Below are positions 43,298 through 51,707 of a DNA stretch of 64,000 bases, in pieces (positions within the stretch are counted from its first letter, which is position 1; every line of letters starts with the position of its first letter). A model generated the notes under the pieces. The model was not told where the DNA came from. It saw nothing but the letters and a program-made list of their open reading frames with translations, and did no database searches. The stretch lies in assembly GCA_023414875.1 (NCBI GenBank), contig JAEZMV010000015.1, positions 186,001 through 250,000 on the forward strand. The letters run 5' to 3'. Both the position numbers and the translations under genes were made by a program. This DNA is from Bacillota bacterium. GTDB lineage: Bacteria; Bacillota; Clostridia; Lachnospirales; Lachnospiraceae.

Positions 43298-44170
43298 CTA
43301 GATACCTCTTTGTGACATAAGAAGCTCAATTTCCTGTTCATTAATTCCAACCATTGCTTCTCCTAAATCTTCGGATAATTCTGCCAGTATCTTTGGATCA
43401 TTATAATTTGTAACAGCCTTTACAATTGCCTGCGCACGTTTTGCAGGGTTGCCTGACTTAAAGATACCGGAACCTACAAATACCCCTTCAGCACCTAACT
43501 GCATCAGTAAAGCTGCATCTGCAGGTGTAGCAACTCCACCGGCAGCAAAATTAACAACAGGAAGCTTACCACTTTTATGTACGAGACTTACTAATTCATA
43601 CGGTACCTGCAAATCTTTGGCAGCATGGAATAATTCGTCGTCCCGCATATTCTGGAGCTGCCTTATCTGCTGCATGATTAATCTCAGGTGACGAACTGCC
43701 TGAACAACATCACCGGTACCCGGCTCACCCTTGGTACGGATCATAGAAGCTCCCTCATTAATTCTTCTTAATGCTTCTCCTAAATCTTTAGCTCCACATA
43801 CAAACGGTACCTTAAAGTTGGTTTTATCGATATGGAAGGTATCATCCGCAGGAGACAGAACTTCGCTTTCATCAATGTAATCGATTTCGATAGCCTCTAA
43901 TATCTGAGCCTCTGCGAAATGCCCAATACGTACCTTAGCCATAACCGGAATTGATACCGCTTCTTGGATTCCTCTAATCATTTTAGGGTCACTCATTCTT
44001 GAGACACCACCGGCTGCTCGAATATCTGCCGGAATTCTCTCCAAAGCCATAACAGCGCAAGCTCCTGCCGCTTCAGCTATTTTCGCCTGCTCCGGTGTTG
44101 TAACATCCATAATAACACCGCCCTTGAGCATTTGTGCTAGATTTTTATTCAATTCATATCTCTGGTTCAT
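43298..44170 (-). CDS. pdxS: pyridoxal 5'-phosphate synthase lyase subunit
   Basis: Builds PLP from ribose 5-phosphate, glyceraldehyde 3-phosphate and ammonia. 290 residues, with GGVIMDVTTPEQAKIAEAAG, the lysine of PVMAKVRIGHFAEAQ, the Lys-bearing IRTKGEPGTGDVVQAVRH, and the phosphate-binding NFAAGGVATPADAALLMQ. AAGGAGAG precedes the ATG. It forms an operon with pdxT and is divergent from a MocR-type regulator, the classic arrangement for B6-controlled pdxST. Confidence 0.97.
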   Translation of the reverse strand: MNQRYELNKNLAQMLKGGVIMDVTTPEQAKIAEAAGACAVMALERIPADIRAAGGVSRMSDPKMIRGIQEAVSIPVMAKVRIGHFAEAQILEAIEIDYIDESEVLSPADDTFHIDKTNFKVPFVCGAKDLGEALRRINEGASMIRTKGEPGTGDVVQAVRHLRLIMQQIRQLQNMRDDELFHAAKDLQVPYELVSLVHKSGKLPVVNFAAGGVATPADAALLMQLGAEGVFVGSGIFKSGNPAKRAQAIVKAVTNYNDPKILAELSEDLGEAMVGINEQEIELLMSQRGI

Positions 44171-44247
44171 AGTAATCTCTCCTTTTATTTTATTAACCCT
44201 TGTTACACTGAAACAGACATAACAGATAAGGTTATTTATTGAAGTAC

Positions 44248-44276
44248 TTGACGTTTCGATAAATTTGCCTTATTAT
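44248..44276 (+). promoter_or_regulatory. pdxR promoter
   Basis: TTGACG (44248-44253), 17-base spacer, TATTAT (44271-44276). TATAAT on the minus strand (44279-44274 region) suggests an overlapping pdxS -10 box, so the two divergent promoters may interfere. Confidence 0.6.
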
Positions 44277-44300
44277 AATACCGATCTGACATAGTTATAA

Positions 44301-44342
44301 GTATCAGAAACAACAAAGTTAATGGTATCAGATTCTAAATTA
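44301..44342. promoter_or_regulatory. direct repeat GTATCAGA, candidate PdxR sites
   Basis: GTATCAGA occurs at 44301-44308 and 44335-44342, 34 bases apart. MocR regulators bind direct repeats, and these sites are 25-70 bases upstream of the presumed pdxS start region. Confidence 0.5.
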
Positions 44343-44363
44343 CCTGGAAGGGCCTGGCTAAAT

Positions 44364-45773
44364 ATGGGAATGTTAACCTTACAATTTCAAACAGATAGTA
44401 AAATTCCAATTTATCATCAGCTATATTCCTTTATCAAATCTGAGATACAATCCGGGAAAATACCTTATGATGCAAAGCTGCCTTCGAAACGTAAGCTCTC
44501 CTCCTATCTTGGAATTAGTCAGAATACAGTACAAGCAGCCTATGATCAATTATTGGAAGAAGGATATGTAATTTCTCAGGAAAAAAGAGGCTTTTTTGTA
44601 TGTAAAATAGATGATCTCCAGCAGCTACAACTAAGTCCGCTGACCTCTCTTTCAAAGTGTGGCATGGAACAGCAGGACGCGATTTATGACTTTTCATATC
44701 ATGGGATTGACAAATCAACCTTTCCATTTTCCGTCTGGAGAAAACTAATGAAGGATGTGATTAACGAATATGATTCTGAGCTCTTAACACCCGGTGATTC
44801 CCTTGGTTATCACAAGTTGAGGGTGGTAATATCTGATTATCTTCATCAATCACGAGGTGTTAACTGTAATAGTGATCAGATTGTAATCAGTTCAGGTACA
44901 GAAATCTTGTTTCAGACCCTGATACAGCTTTTTGAGAAGGACTGCATCTATGGAATAGAAAACCCCGGTTATGAAAAACTTAATCAGCTTTTTATCGGTA
45001 ATCGTGCCTGTTTTACGGCGATTGATATCGATGAATATGGTATGAATCCAAAGAAAGTGTTAAAAAGTAATGCTAATATCCTATGCATCACACCTGCCCA
45101 TCAATTTCCCTCCGGAGAAATCATGCCGATTAACAGGCGTATTCAATTACTGAATTGGGCAAATGAAAACGAAGGTCGTTACTTGATTGAGGATGATTAT
45201 GACAGTGAATTTAAGTATAGCGGTAAACCAGTCCCGGCCTTGCAGGGTTTGGATAAGAATGAGAAGGTTATCTATATGGGATCCTTATCAAAATCCATTT
45301 CTCCCACATTGCGAGTAAGCTACATGGTTTTACCCCATCACTTAATGAAGAAATATCAGGAAAAGCTGTCTTATATACTTTGCCCCGTACCAATGATGGA
45401 GCAAAAGGCACTTTGTCTTTTTATCGAAAATGGATATTTTGAGCGACATTTAAACAAGATGAGAACGATATACCGAAAAAAAAGAGAGGCTTTAGTCAAA
45501 GCCATCTCAGATATGAATTGTGATATTCAAATTTTAGGTGCAGATGCAGGCTTACATCTCTTACTTCGTATCCCAAATGGTATGTCCGAGGAAATGCTGA
45601 TTAAATCAGCTCTCCGATTAGGGGTTAAAACTTATGGAATATCTAAATACTATTATGATAACTCGGTAGTATACCAACCAACAATTTTGTTGGGATACGC
45701 TACGATGGTAGAAGATGAAATAGCAAAAGCTGCTTTATTATTAAAAAGGGCATGGTTTGAAAGCAGCGAGTAA
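44364..45773 (+). CDS. pdxR: PdxR-type MocR transcriptional regulator
   Basis: 469 residues: a GntR winged helix (about 1-75; LPSKRKLSSYLGISQNTVQAAYDQLLEEGY) joined to a fold-type I aminotransferase domain. The PLP lysine is in MGSLSKSISPTLR, and EDDYDSEFKYSGKP is the usual aspartate-containing region. Divergent from pdxST, so it very probably activates those genes when PLP is low. ATG 44364 is chosen over the frame start 44322; GAAGG lies 12 bases before it, a rather long spacing, so the start is uncertain by a few codons. Confidence 0.9.
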   Translation: MGMLTLQFQTDSKIPIYHQLYSFIKSEIQSGKIPYDAKLPSKRKLSSYLGISQNTVQAAYDQLLEEGYVISQEKRGFFVCKIDDLQQLQLSPLTSLSKCGMEQQDAIYDFSYHGIDKSTFPFSVWRKLMKDVINEYDSELLTPGDSLGYHKLRVVISDYLHQSRGVNCNSDQIVISSGTEILFQTLIQLFEKDCIYGIENPGYEKLNQLFIGNRACFTAIDIDEYGMNPKKVLKSNANILCITPAHQFPSGEIMPINRRIQLLNWANENEGRYLIEDDYDSEFKYSGKPVPALQGLDKNEKVIYMGSLSKSISPTLRVSYMVLPHHLMKKYQEKLSYILCPVPMMEQKALCLFIENGYFERHLNKMRTIYRKKREALVKAISDMNCDIQILGADAGLHLLLRIPNGMSEEMLIKSALRLGVKTYGISKYYYDNSVVYQPTILLGYATMVEDEIAKAALLLKRAWFESSE

Positions 45774-46457
45774 TTACGTATTTAGCTCTTTTTTTGTTAT
45801 TCGCCAATCCGGTAGAAATTTGTCCATATAACCCTTAAATATTTGGTTATGGCTTTTTTCAAGTAAATGAACCAATTCATGAACCACAACATACTCCAAA
45901 CACTTTGGTGCCTTTTTTGCCAGCTGTAAATTAAAGCATACTCTTTTACTTCTGATATTACAGGAGCCCCATCGGGTTTTCATATCTCTGATCTTCCAGG
46001 AACTCGAAGTTACTCCAATCACCGATTCCCATTGATGAATCATGGACGGGAGAACCTGCTGCAGTTCCTTTAAATACCATTTATTTAATAGCTGTTCCCG
46101 CTGTTTGTCCGTACTATCTTTTTTGACCTTCAGTATGATTGAGTCCCCATCAGCAATCACCATATTTCGATTCATTGTGTGGTATACGACAAGAGTACGT
46201 AACTCTCCCCAAACAGGCACCATTTCTCCTGTCACATAAGCTAATTCCTGTAATGGTTTTTTATGGAGCAGCGTTTCTCGCTGTTTTTGAATCCACTCCT
46301 GCTTAGCTATAATAAATCTATCTATATCCTCATCCTTGACCCGTAACGGCGCTGTAATGTGAATTCGTCCGTCCGGCGGCAATACTCTTAAATACATATT
46401 TTTAATTTTCTTTTTCTCTATTTCAATTTGTTGAAAATCCAGTATTTTTGTTTTCAT
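45774..46457 (-). CDS. YgjP-like zinc metallopeptidase
   Basis: 227 residues. The C-terminal active site reads VVVHELVHLLEKSHNQIF (HExxH with a further His), preceded by MKTRWGSCNIRSKRVCFNLQLA, the hallmark of the YgjP/DUF45 family. The N-terminal half is beta-rich. Soluble, no signal. GGAG precedes ATG 46457. The stop codon directly abuts the pdxR stop on the other strand with no spacer, so the two convergent mRNAs must overlap. Cellular substrate unknown. Confidence 0.85.
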   Translation of the reverse strand: MKTKILDFQQIEIEKKKIKNMYLRVLPPDGRIHITAPLRVKDEDIDRFIIAKQEWIQKQRETLLHKKPLQELAYVTGEMVPVWGELRTLVVYHTMNRNMVIADGDSIILKVKKDSTDKQREQLLNKWYLKELQQVLPSMIHQWESVIGVTSSSWKIRDMKTRWGSCNIRSKRVCFNLQLAKKAPKCLEYVVVHELVHLLEKSHNQIFKGYMDKFLPDWRITKKELNT

Positions 46458-46845
46458 ATTTCTCCATTCCACCAGGTATATGTGTCTATAACCGTGGTCA
46501 CATTATTTCGTGGAGACCTTTCATTCAGACCTCCCTACTAAATAGATCCTTAATTATGGACACTGTGCCTTGATGTATCCTTACTATTTATACTTATTGA
46601 CTAATCTCTCTATTTGGATTCAATTTTATCTCAACAATCAGGGCATAATATGGACATGTTTATCATATACTAACAGTATATGCCAGCTATTTATTGGACA
46701 AGTTTCATACTACATACGGTTTATTCCAGGCCATTTAGTATTTTCTTTGGTTAAAACATTTCATTCAAAAAATGCATATGATATAGTATGCTACCATGAT
46801 TAATTTTCCATTTAGTGGTAATAATGCTATCAAGGAGGTGTATTA
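46458..46845. other. intergenic region without a gene
   Basis: 388 AT-rich bases. Short frames occur but have no ribosome site or protein-like composition. Promoters for the flanking divergent genes must lie here; I cannot place them with confidence. Confidence 0.4.
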
Positions 46846-47205
46846 ATGATAGCTTTTATAAAAAAATATAATATTGAAACGATTAAAAAGAAGTTTATTT
46901 TACTCTATCTGTTAAATGTAACAGATATTATTTTTACAGTTTTGCTTCTTCAGACCGGTTATTTTGAAGAAATTAATATCTTAATGGTAAAGGCTGTAGA
47001 AAGTCCCGTTGCAATCGTATTGTTGAAAATCGTATTACCTGCAGTCCTGTTATTTTATATCTACAACCGGATTAAGAAAGCTGATAATTCTCAGTTGAAG
47101 GCTTCTAATATAGCATTAAATATTTCATTAACCATCTATACTCTTGTTAATTTATCTCATGTGGTATGGGTAGCTTTGCTCCCGGTATTTATGACTCAAA
47201 TATAA
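46846..47205 (+). CDS. small membrane protein, DUF5658-like
   Basis: 119 residues with three hydrophobic segments (about 17-37, 53-74, 84-112). FILLYLLNVTDIIFTVLLLQTGYFEEINILM, with a polar Asp in the first helix, resembles the DUF5658 pattern. AAGGAGGTG precedes the ATG. Monocistronic. No function known. Confidence 0.6.
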   Translation: MIAFIKKYNIETIKKKFILLYLLNVTDIIFTVLLLQTGYFEEINILMVKAVESPVAIVLLKIVLPAVLLFYIYNRIKKADNSQLKASNIALNISLTIYTLVNLSHVVWVALLPVFMTQI

Positions 47206-47386
47206 AAAAGTAGAAACGATGCCCATAATTTGTTGCCTTCGGTACTTAGGTTGTGGCGGTAATTTATCCGTCACAGCCATGGTCCCGCTAGAATATAGAG
47301 TTTGTAAAGCAGACTCTCCGCGCCGAACGCGTTCACGAAGTGATAATTACCTTACGCGTGAGTGCGCATCCTGCACGGAGTGCTTT

Positions 47387-47419
47387 TTATTCAATAGGAC
47401 GCAATTTCATATTGAATAA
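47387..47419. repeat. dispersed 33-base repeat, copy C
   Basis: TTATTCAATA (47387-47396) pairs with TATTGAATAA (47410-47419). Same orientation as copies A and B. The GC-richer stretch before it (47219-47385) shows no gene. Confidence 0.75.
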
Positions 47420-47423
47420 GAAA

Positions 47424-47455
47424 AGTCATTAAGTCAAGAAATCAACTTAATGACT
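47424..47455 (-). terminator. terminator of the HAD gene
   Basis: AGTCATTAAGT (47424-47434) pairs with ACTTAATGACT (47445-47455), directly after the HAD stop and followed by T-rich sequence on the minus strand. Confidence 0.75.
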
Positions 47456-47460
47456 ACGCA

Positions 47461-48183
47461 TTATTCATTAATCAGTGAGGGTAACTGCTTGATGAAATCC
47501 AGTAACTCATCAAAATCTCCTTGCTTTATATTCGAGATGTCAGCTTCTTGTGAGCATATCAAACAATCCTTTAACAAATAAGTATCCATTCCTAAAGAAG
47601 CAGCACACATATCTTCCTTTACATCATTACCTACCATGATACATTCGTCAGGGTTTTTTCCCATATTTTTTAACACTTCCATGTAATATTCCAAATTAGG
47701 CTTACAGAAAGAACTATTCTCATAGGTCGTTATATGCTCAAAGTCCTCAATTTCAAGTCCTGCCCACTTAATACGAGTATGGGTAGCAATTTTAGGGAAT
47801 AGCGGATTTGTGGCAAGTGCAATCTGATAACCCTTCTCCTTTAAACAGAGTATGCATTCCTTAGCATGAGGATGTGTATAAGTGGTATTCTTTGCGGCAC
47901 TAAATTCATTCCGATAGAAATCATCAAAAAGTGACTCCATCTGCCTTGCATCTTCGCCCACTACTTTACTAAACTCATTCCAGAAGCGTTGTTCATTCGT
48001 CATTGTTCCATCGTTCTTTATCATGGCTTCTGTACCAATCAAAACTGCTTTCATCAGCTTTTGCGGATCCATTCCATGAAAAATTAATTTTTGTGACAGT
48101 GCCTTAAAATATGTATCAAGGAACTCTTCCTGTTTTGGCATCGGTAACAGAGTTCCATCTAAATCAAAAATAAAGGTATTCAT
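47461..48183 (-). CDS. HAD-family hydrolase
   Basis: 240 residues with motif I FIFDLDGTLLP (Asp7, Asp9), motif II ALATNP, a lysine in SSFCKPNLEYY and motif IV VGNDVKEDM. The helical cap between motifs I and II makes it a phosphoglycolate-phosphatase-like subfamily I enzyme. ATG 48183 follows GGAGG by 8 bases. Substrate cannot be assigned. Confidence 0.85.
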   Translation of the reverse strand: MNTFIFDLDGTLLPMPKQEEFLDTYFKALSQKLIFHGMDPQKLMKAVLIGTEAMIKNDGTMTNEQRFWNEFSKVVGEDARQMESLFDDFYRNEFSAAKNTTYTHPHAKECILCLKEKGYQIALATNPLFPKIATHTRIKWAGLEIEDFEHITTYENSSFCKPNLEYYMEVLKNMGKNPDECIMVGNDVKEDMCAASLGMDTYLLKDCLICSQEADISNIKQGDFDELLDFIKQLPSLINE

Positions 48184-48198
48184 TTTCTCTTCCTCCAT

Positions 48199-48545
48199 AA
48201 TTACTAATTATCGGTTTGTTTATAATTACCTGCTGCATCTTCAAAAATGTTCTTTCTAAGCGATTAATACTATTTTGTGAACATACTTTTCTTCATTCCA
48301 TACTATCAAAATTGTTGTGGCAAATCAACCATATCCTTCCTTGAGGTAAACATTATTTTTTTGATACTCAAATCCGATTTTAAAGAAAAAAATATTTCTA
48401 TTAAAAGAAAGTCTTGTATATTACGATAAGGTAGTTTAATATTATTATACATTATTATACATAATATAACAGATTATACATTTAACACAATGGAAACTTC
48501 CTGATTCCATTGCTTTTTAAATAATGAAAAAATAAGGAGGTAGTT
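48199..48545. other. intergenic region upstream of the PfkB gene
   Basis: Holds a plausible + promoter (48414-48442) and a short AT direct repeat (ATTATTATAC twice, about 48440-48461). No gene is visible. Confidence 0.45.
48414..48442 (+). promoter_or_regulatory. candidate promoter of the PfkB-family gene
   Basis: TTGTAT (48414-48419), 17-base spacer, TAATAT (48437-48442); about 100 bases before the ATG. Confidence 0.5.
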
Positions 48546-49460
48546 ATGAAAAACAATGATATCTATTTATATGGAATGATACTAATCACAAATAGCTTTT
48601 TATTAAAGGATTTTTTTCCAGAACCTGACACCTACGCAGATATAAAAAATCGTTATTTGGTACCCGGAGGAGAAACCGGCACTGCAGCAACCATTTTATC
48701 TAATTTTGGTTGCAACGTCATCATGGATGGAACCTACATGGGAAACAATACATATCCCAAGATTATTGACTTTTATAAAAACAAATCGGTTGATACCTCA
48801 AGGCTATATCTTGATCCCTCCTTTGATGGTCTGGAGGATTACGTTATCATTGATAAAAACACCCGAACAATCTTAGGAACCTTTGGGGAGTATTACTCGA
48901 ATGGATTAAAACGATGGAATGAGCCCTTGGAGGCTGATATCCTATCCTCCAAGGTTGTAGGGCTTGATCCGTGGTTTGAAGAAATGACATCCAAGGTTGT
49001 TAGAGTTTGTAAGGATAATCAGATACCCTATGTTACTATCGATTGCCCCTATGATAGTGAAATCCACAAACATAGCTCAATCAATGTATTATCAAATGAA
49101 TTTATATCGATGAATTATCCGGGCGAGGATCGCGATACTCTTTTCCAAAAATATGTGGAGAATTCGGATGGTTTGGTTATATTTACACTGGGCTCCAAGG
49201 ATATTCTATATGGCCGCAAAGGATTCTTAAAAGATAACCAACCCAATCACTTAACGCCCTACTCCGTCACCGTTGTCAGCACTCTTGGGGCAGGGGACAG
49301 CTTTAAAGCCGGTTGTGCTTACGCATTATTACATCATTTGAACGATGATGATACGGTTAGATTTGCTGCAGCAACCGCCGCCTGCGCTTGTACGGCATTC
49401 CCAATTCCATTAAATCCTCCTTCCTTGGATCAGGTGAATACGCTTATAAACACACAATAA
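48546..49460 (+). CDS. PfkB/ribokinase-family sugar kinase
   Basis: 304 residues. The family signature near the C-terminus is STLGAGDSFKAG with catalytic Asp251, and the N-terminal substrate part has VPGGETGTAATILSNFG. TAAGGAGGT precedes the ATG. It stands alone with no transporter or aldolase beside it, so the substrate (a sugar or nucleoside) is not predictable. Confidence 0.82.
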   Translation: MKNNDIYLYGMILITNSFLLKDFFPEPDTYADIKNRYLVPGGETGTAATILSNFGCNVIMDGTYMGNNTYPKIIDFYKNKSVDTSRLYLDPSFDGLEDYVIIDKNTRTILGTFGEYYSNGLKRWNEPLEADILSSKVVGLDPWFEEMTSKVVRVCKDNQIPYVTIDCPYDSEIHKHSSINVLSNEFISMNYPGEDRDTLFQKYVENSDGLVIFTLGSKDILYGRKGFLKDNQPNHLTPYSVTVVSTLGAGDSFKAGCAYALLHHLNDDDTVRFAAATAACACTAFPIPLNPPSLDQVNTLINTQ

Positions 49461-49477
49461 CATCAATAACATGATAC

Positions 49478-49518
49478 GGACCCGGAGAAACTGCTACGTT
49501 TGCAGATTACCCGGGTCC
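49478..49518 (+). terminator. terminator of the PfkB-family gene
   Basis: GGACCCGG (49478-49485) pairs with CCGGGTCC (49511-49518), between convergent genes. Confidence 0.7.
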
Positions 49519-49555
49519 TCTCAATCATAATCGTTTCGCATTTATCTAATTGAGA

Positions 49556-50812
49556 TTAAATATAGAAATACAAGGAGTTGACCAGATATTTGTTTTCTCT
49601 TTCTTTAGCACATTTTAGCAGGTGATTTTTCACCGCATTGATGCTCCCATTTCTGTTTTGGTATGTGTCCAGTAATTTTTCATATCTGTTTCTTTCTGCT
49701 TTCGAACAATCAACACTAAAATATCCCCATATATGCTGTGCAGCATTTACTTCTGCCCCTGCATTCTCCACTAGTGTCAGTGCTGTTTCAATTCGTTGAT
49801 AGAATTCCATCGCAGCAACCTTTTCCTGCTCCTTTAACATTTCTTCGATTTCCTGATACAGCCTGCCGGATCGACTTAATATCAGATATTTATATCTCTC
49901 CCATTCTACCTCCAGCTCCTTTGCTGTAGTCTTATTTGTCACTGTATTGATACATTTGATGGCTGAAAGGTTCTTATCCTTTACCTCCAGCATGATATCA
50001 ACCATATCCTCTGATAGATGACTGTAATAATCAACGAACTCCTGCAGTTTGATAGTATCCGAGTGACTTCCCAAAGCTCCACCTGCTTTTTGCTGAGAAT
50101 AATGAATCTTCTGTGTTCCATCGAGCACTCTCCAGGTATTTTTGCATTGTTTTATCCACTGATCATCCGTTAAGTACTTCAGTGGCGGATTAACTTTATG
50201 ATGAAGGTTATCAAACACCACCGGTACACCGGTACATTCATGGATAACCAACACATCCTCAATATGATAATTCTTATCATCATTTTCTATAATAAGACGA
50301 TTTTTTATTTCCTGTGGTAAAAGAGAATAATTTTTTACAAAGGATTTCATAGCCTTTGCTTTATTCCCATACACCCCACCTATATGAAGTACCAGCTTAT
50401 TACTATGGTCCATACCTAACGAAGACAGAAAGCGTTCATGATATACCAGGTCTTTCATCGCATTATGCACCACCTTGCTGTCCGGGGAATTTAAGACCGT
50501 ATATTGCCCCGGATGCATTGAAACCCGAATTCCCAATCCTTTAATCTTTGTACCAAGAAGTTTCAGTTCTTCCTGATACAATTCCCACCACTTGATTTGA
50601 TTCACTTCATGGGAAGCAAACGGAATGATATCAGAGCAAATTCGAAAGAGCTTGATATTGTTTCTACTATTATAATCAATCATCTTATCCAAAGCCACTA
50701 TATTCGCTTCTATGATAGCTTTCATATGCTCCGGTGTTGCCTTCTTAAGAGTACATCGGGAAATATCGGTTTGGGGCACTCCAATTGTCAAACAGGCGTA
50801 TCCAATTGCCAA
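49556..50812 (-). CDS. uvsE: UV damage endonuclease UvsE with C-terminal extension
   Basis: Nicks DNA 5' of UV photoproducts in an alternative excision pathway. 418 residues. The TIM-barrel metal sites are recognisable in FRICSDIIPFASHE, GIRVSMHPGQYTVLNSPD, VLHIGGVYGNK, LIIENDDKNYHIEDVL and VVFDNLHHKVNPP. UvsE proteins are usually about 300-320 residues; about 100 extra here form a charged helical tail (from about residue 305) ending in an apparently compact segment. GGAGG lies 12 bases before the ATG. Confidence 0.9.
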   Translation of the reverse strand: MAIGYACLTIGVPQTDISRCTLKKATPEHMKAIIEANIVALDKMIDYNSRNNIKLFRICSDIIPFASHEVNQIKWWELYQEELKLLGTKIKGLGIRVSMHPGQYTVLNSPDSKVVHNAMKDLVYHERFLSSLGMDHSNKLVLHIGGVYGNKAKAMKSFVKNYSLLPQEIKNRLIIENDDKNYHIEDVLVIHECTGVPVVFDNLHHKVNPPLKYLTDDQWIKQCKNTWRVLDGTQKIHYSQQKAGGALGSHSDTIKLQEFVDYYSHLSEDMVDIMLEVKDKNLSAIKCINTVTNKTTAKELEVEWERYKYLILSRSGRLYQEIEEMLKEQEKVAAMEFYQRIETALTLVENAGAEVNAAQHIWGYFSVDCSKAERNRYEKLLDTYQNRNGSINAVKNHLLKCAKERENKYLVNSLYFYI

Positions 50813-50875
50813 GGCTATTCCTCCTCCGTAAGTTGTATCATTTTATTAATCTCAATTACGATTCACTTATTAATC

Positions 50876-51472
50876 TTATTTATTACTCTCCATATCTTGT
50901 TTTCCCCTAAAAAAATCCACGAGATTACCTCGACAGGCATAGAGTATTATAGTCGTATAAAGGAGAAAAAAACCGGATATCACCCAGGAATTATAACCAA
51001 AATAAAGCTCTGCCGGTAATATGACTAATGAAAATAAACTAGTAACCGTAAACCTCCGAACAAAAGGAAGCAGCAATGCGCAGGTTAACAACAGGTATAT
51101 AATCAATATTGGATTAAAGATTAGGTATGCTCCAAAGGCTGTTGAAAGTCCCTTCCCACCTTGAAAGCTAAGCTGAAACGGGTAAATATGCCCTACGATA
51201 ACCATCAGGATACAAACCATAGCTATCGTATTACTCAGTTGAAGAATGCGACATATTGCCACTGGGATTGCTCCTTTGATTGCATCACAGGCAAAAGTAA
51301 TCAGGAACCCTTTCTTCCCGGCAATTCTGCTGACATTCATCGCACCCGTTACATTGGTTCCCACTGTTCTGACATCCTGTTTGTAAAAATAGCGGACATA
51401 ATAATATCCGAAATTAATACACCCTAAAAAGTAGCTGAATATTATGATCACAATAACATATATTCCCATCAA
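50876..51472 (-). CDS. plsY: glycerol-3-phosphate acyltransferase PlsY
   Basis: Acylates glycerol 3-phosphate from acyl-phosphate, the first step of phospholipid synthesis. 198 residues, with about five to six membrane helices. The catalytic loops are GTNVTGAMNV, ITFACDAIKGAIPV and SFQGGKGLSTAFG. GGGAGG precedes the ATG pair. Because this copy is not beside housekeeping lipid genes, another plsY may exist in the genome. Confidence 0.9.
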   Translation of the reverse strand: MMGIYVIVIIIFSYFLGCINFGYYYVRYFYKQDVRTVGTNVTGAMNVSRIAGKKGFLITFACDAIKGAIPVAICRILQLSNTIAMVCILMVIVGHIYPFQLSFQGGKGLSTAFGAYLIFNPILIIYLLLTCALLLPFVRRFTVTSLFSLVILPAELYFGYNSWVISGFFLLYTTIILYACRGNLVDFFRGKQDMESNK

Positions 51473-51554
51473 ACGTCCTCCCTTCGAAGTGTACTCATAT
51501 ATCTTTCTTGCATTTAGTAGTATTACCTATTTCCGGCCTCATTCTACGTAGTAT

Positions 51555-51707
51555 AATACTAATAATCTTTTCTGCTACTTCTTTTAGGAATATTTCAACT
51601 ATGAAATAATTCGAATTGTCTTTTCTGCCACTTTTTCAGGAATTTCATCAAGGATATAATTATATTATTTCATCAAGGATATAATTGTAGTAGTCTTTTC
51701 TGCCACT
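51555..51707. repeat. degenerate tail repeat at the 3' end of the 429-residue gene
   Basis: TTTCATCAAGGATATAATT occurs at 51643-51661 and 51668-51686. TCTTTTCTGCCACT recurs around 51618 and 51694, with a third weaker copy near 51571. The coding end of the neighbouring gene appears duplicated downstream of its own stop. Confidence 0.65.

Noticed and set aside
46570..46803. 77-residue + frame in the gap before the DUF5658-like gene
   Set aside because: No ribosome site, aromatic-rich non-coding composition, and it ends just before the real gene's ribosome site.
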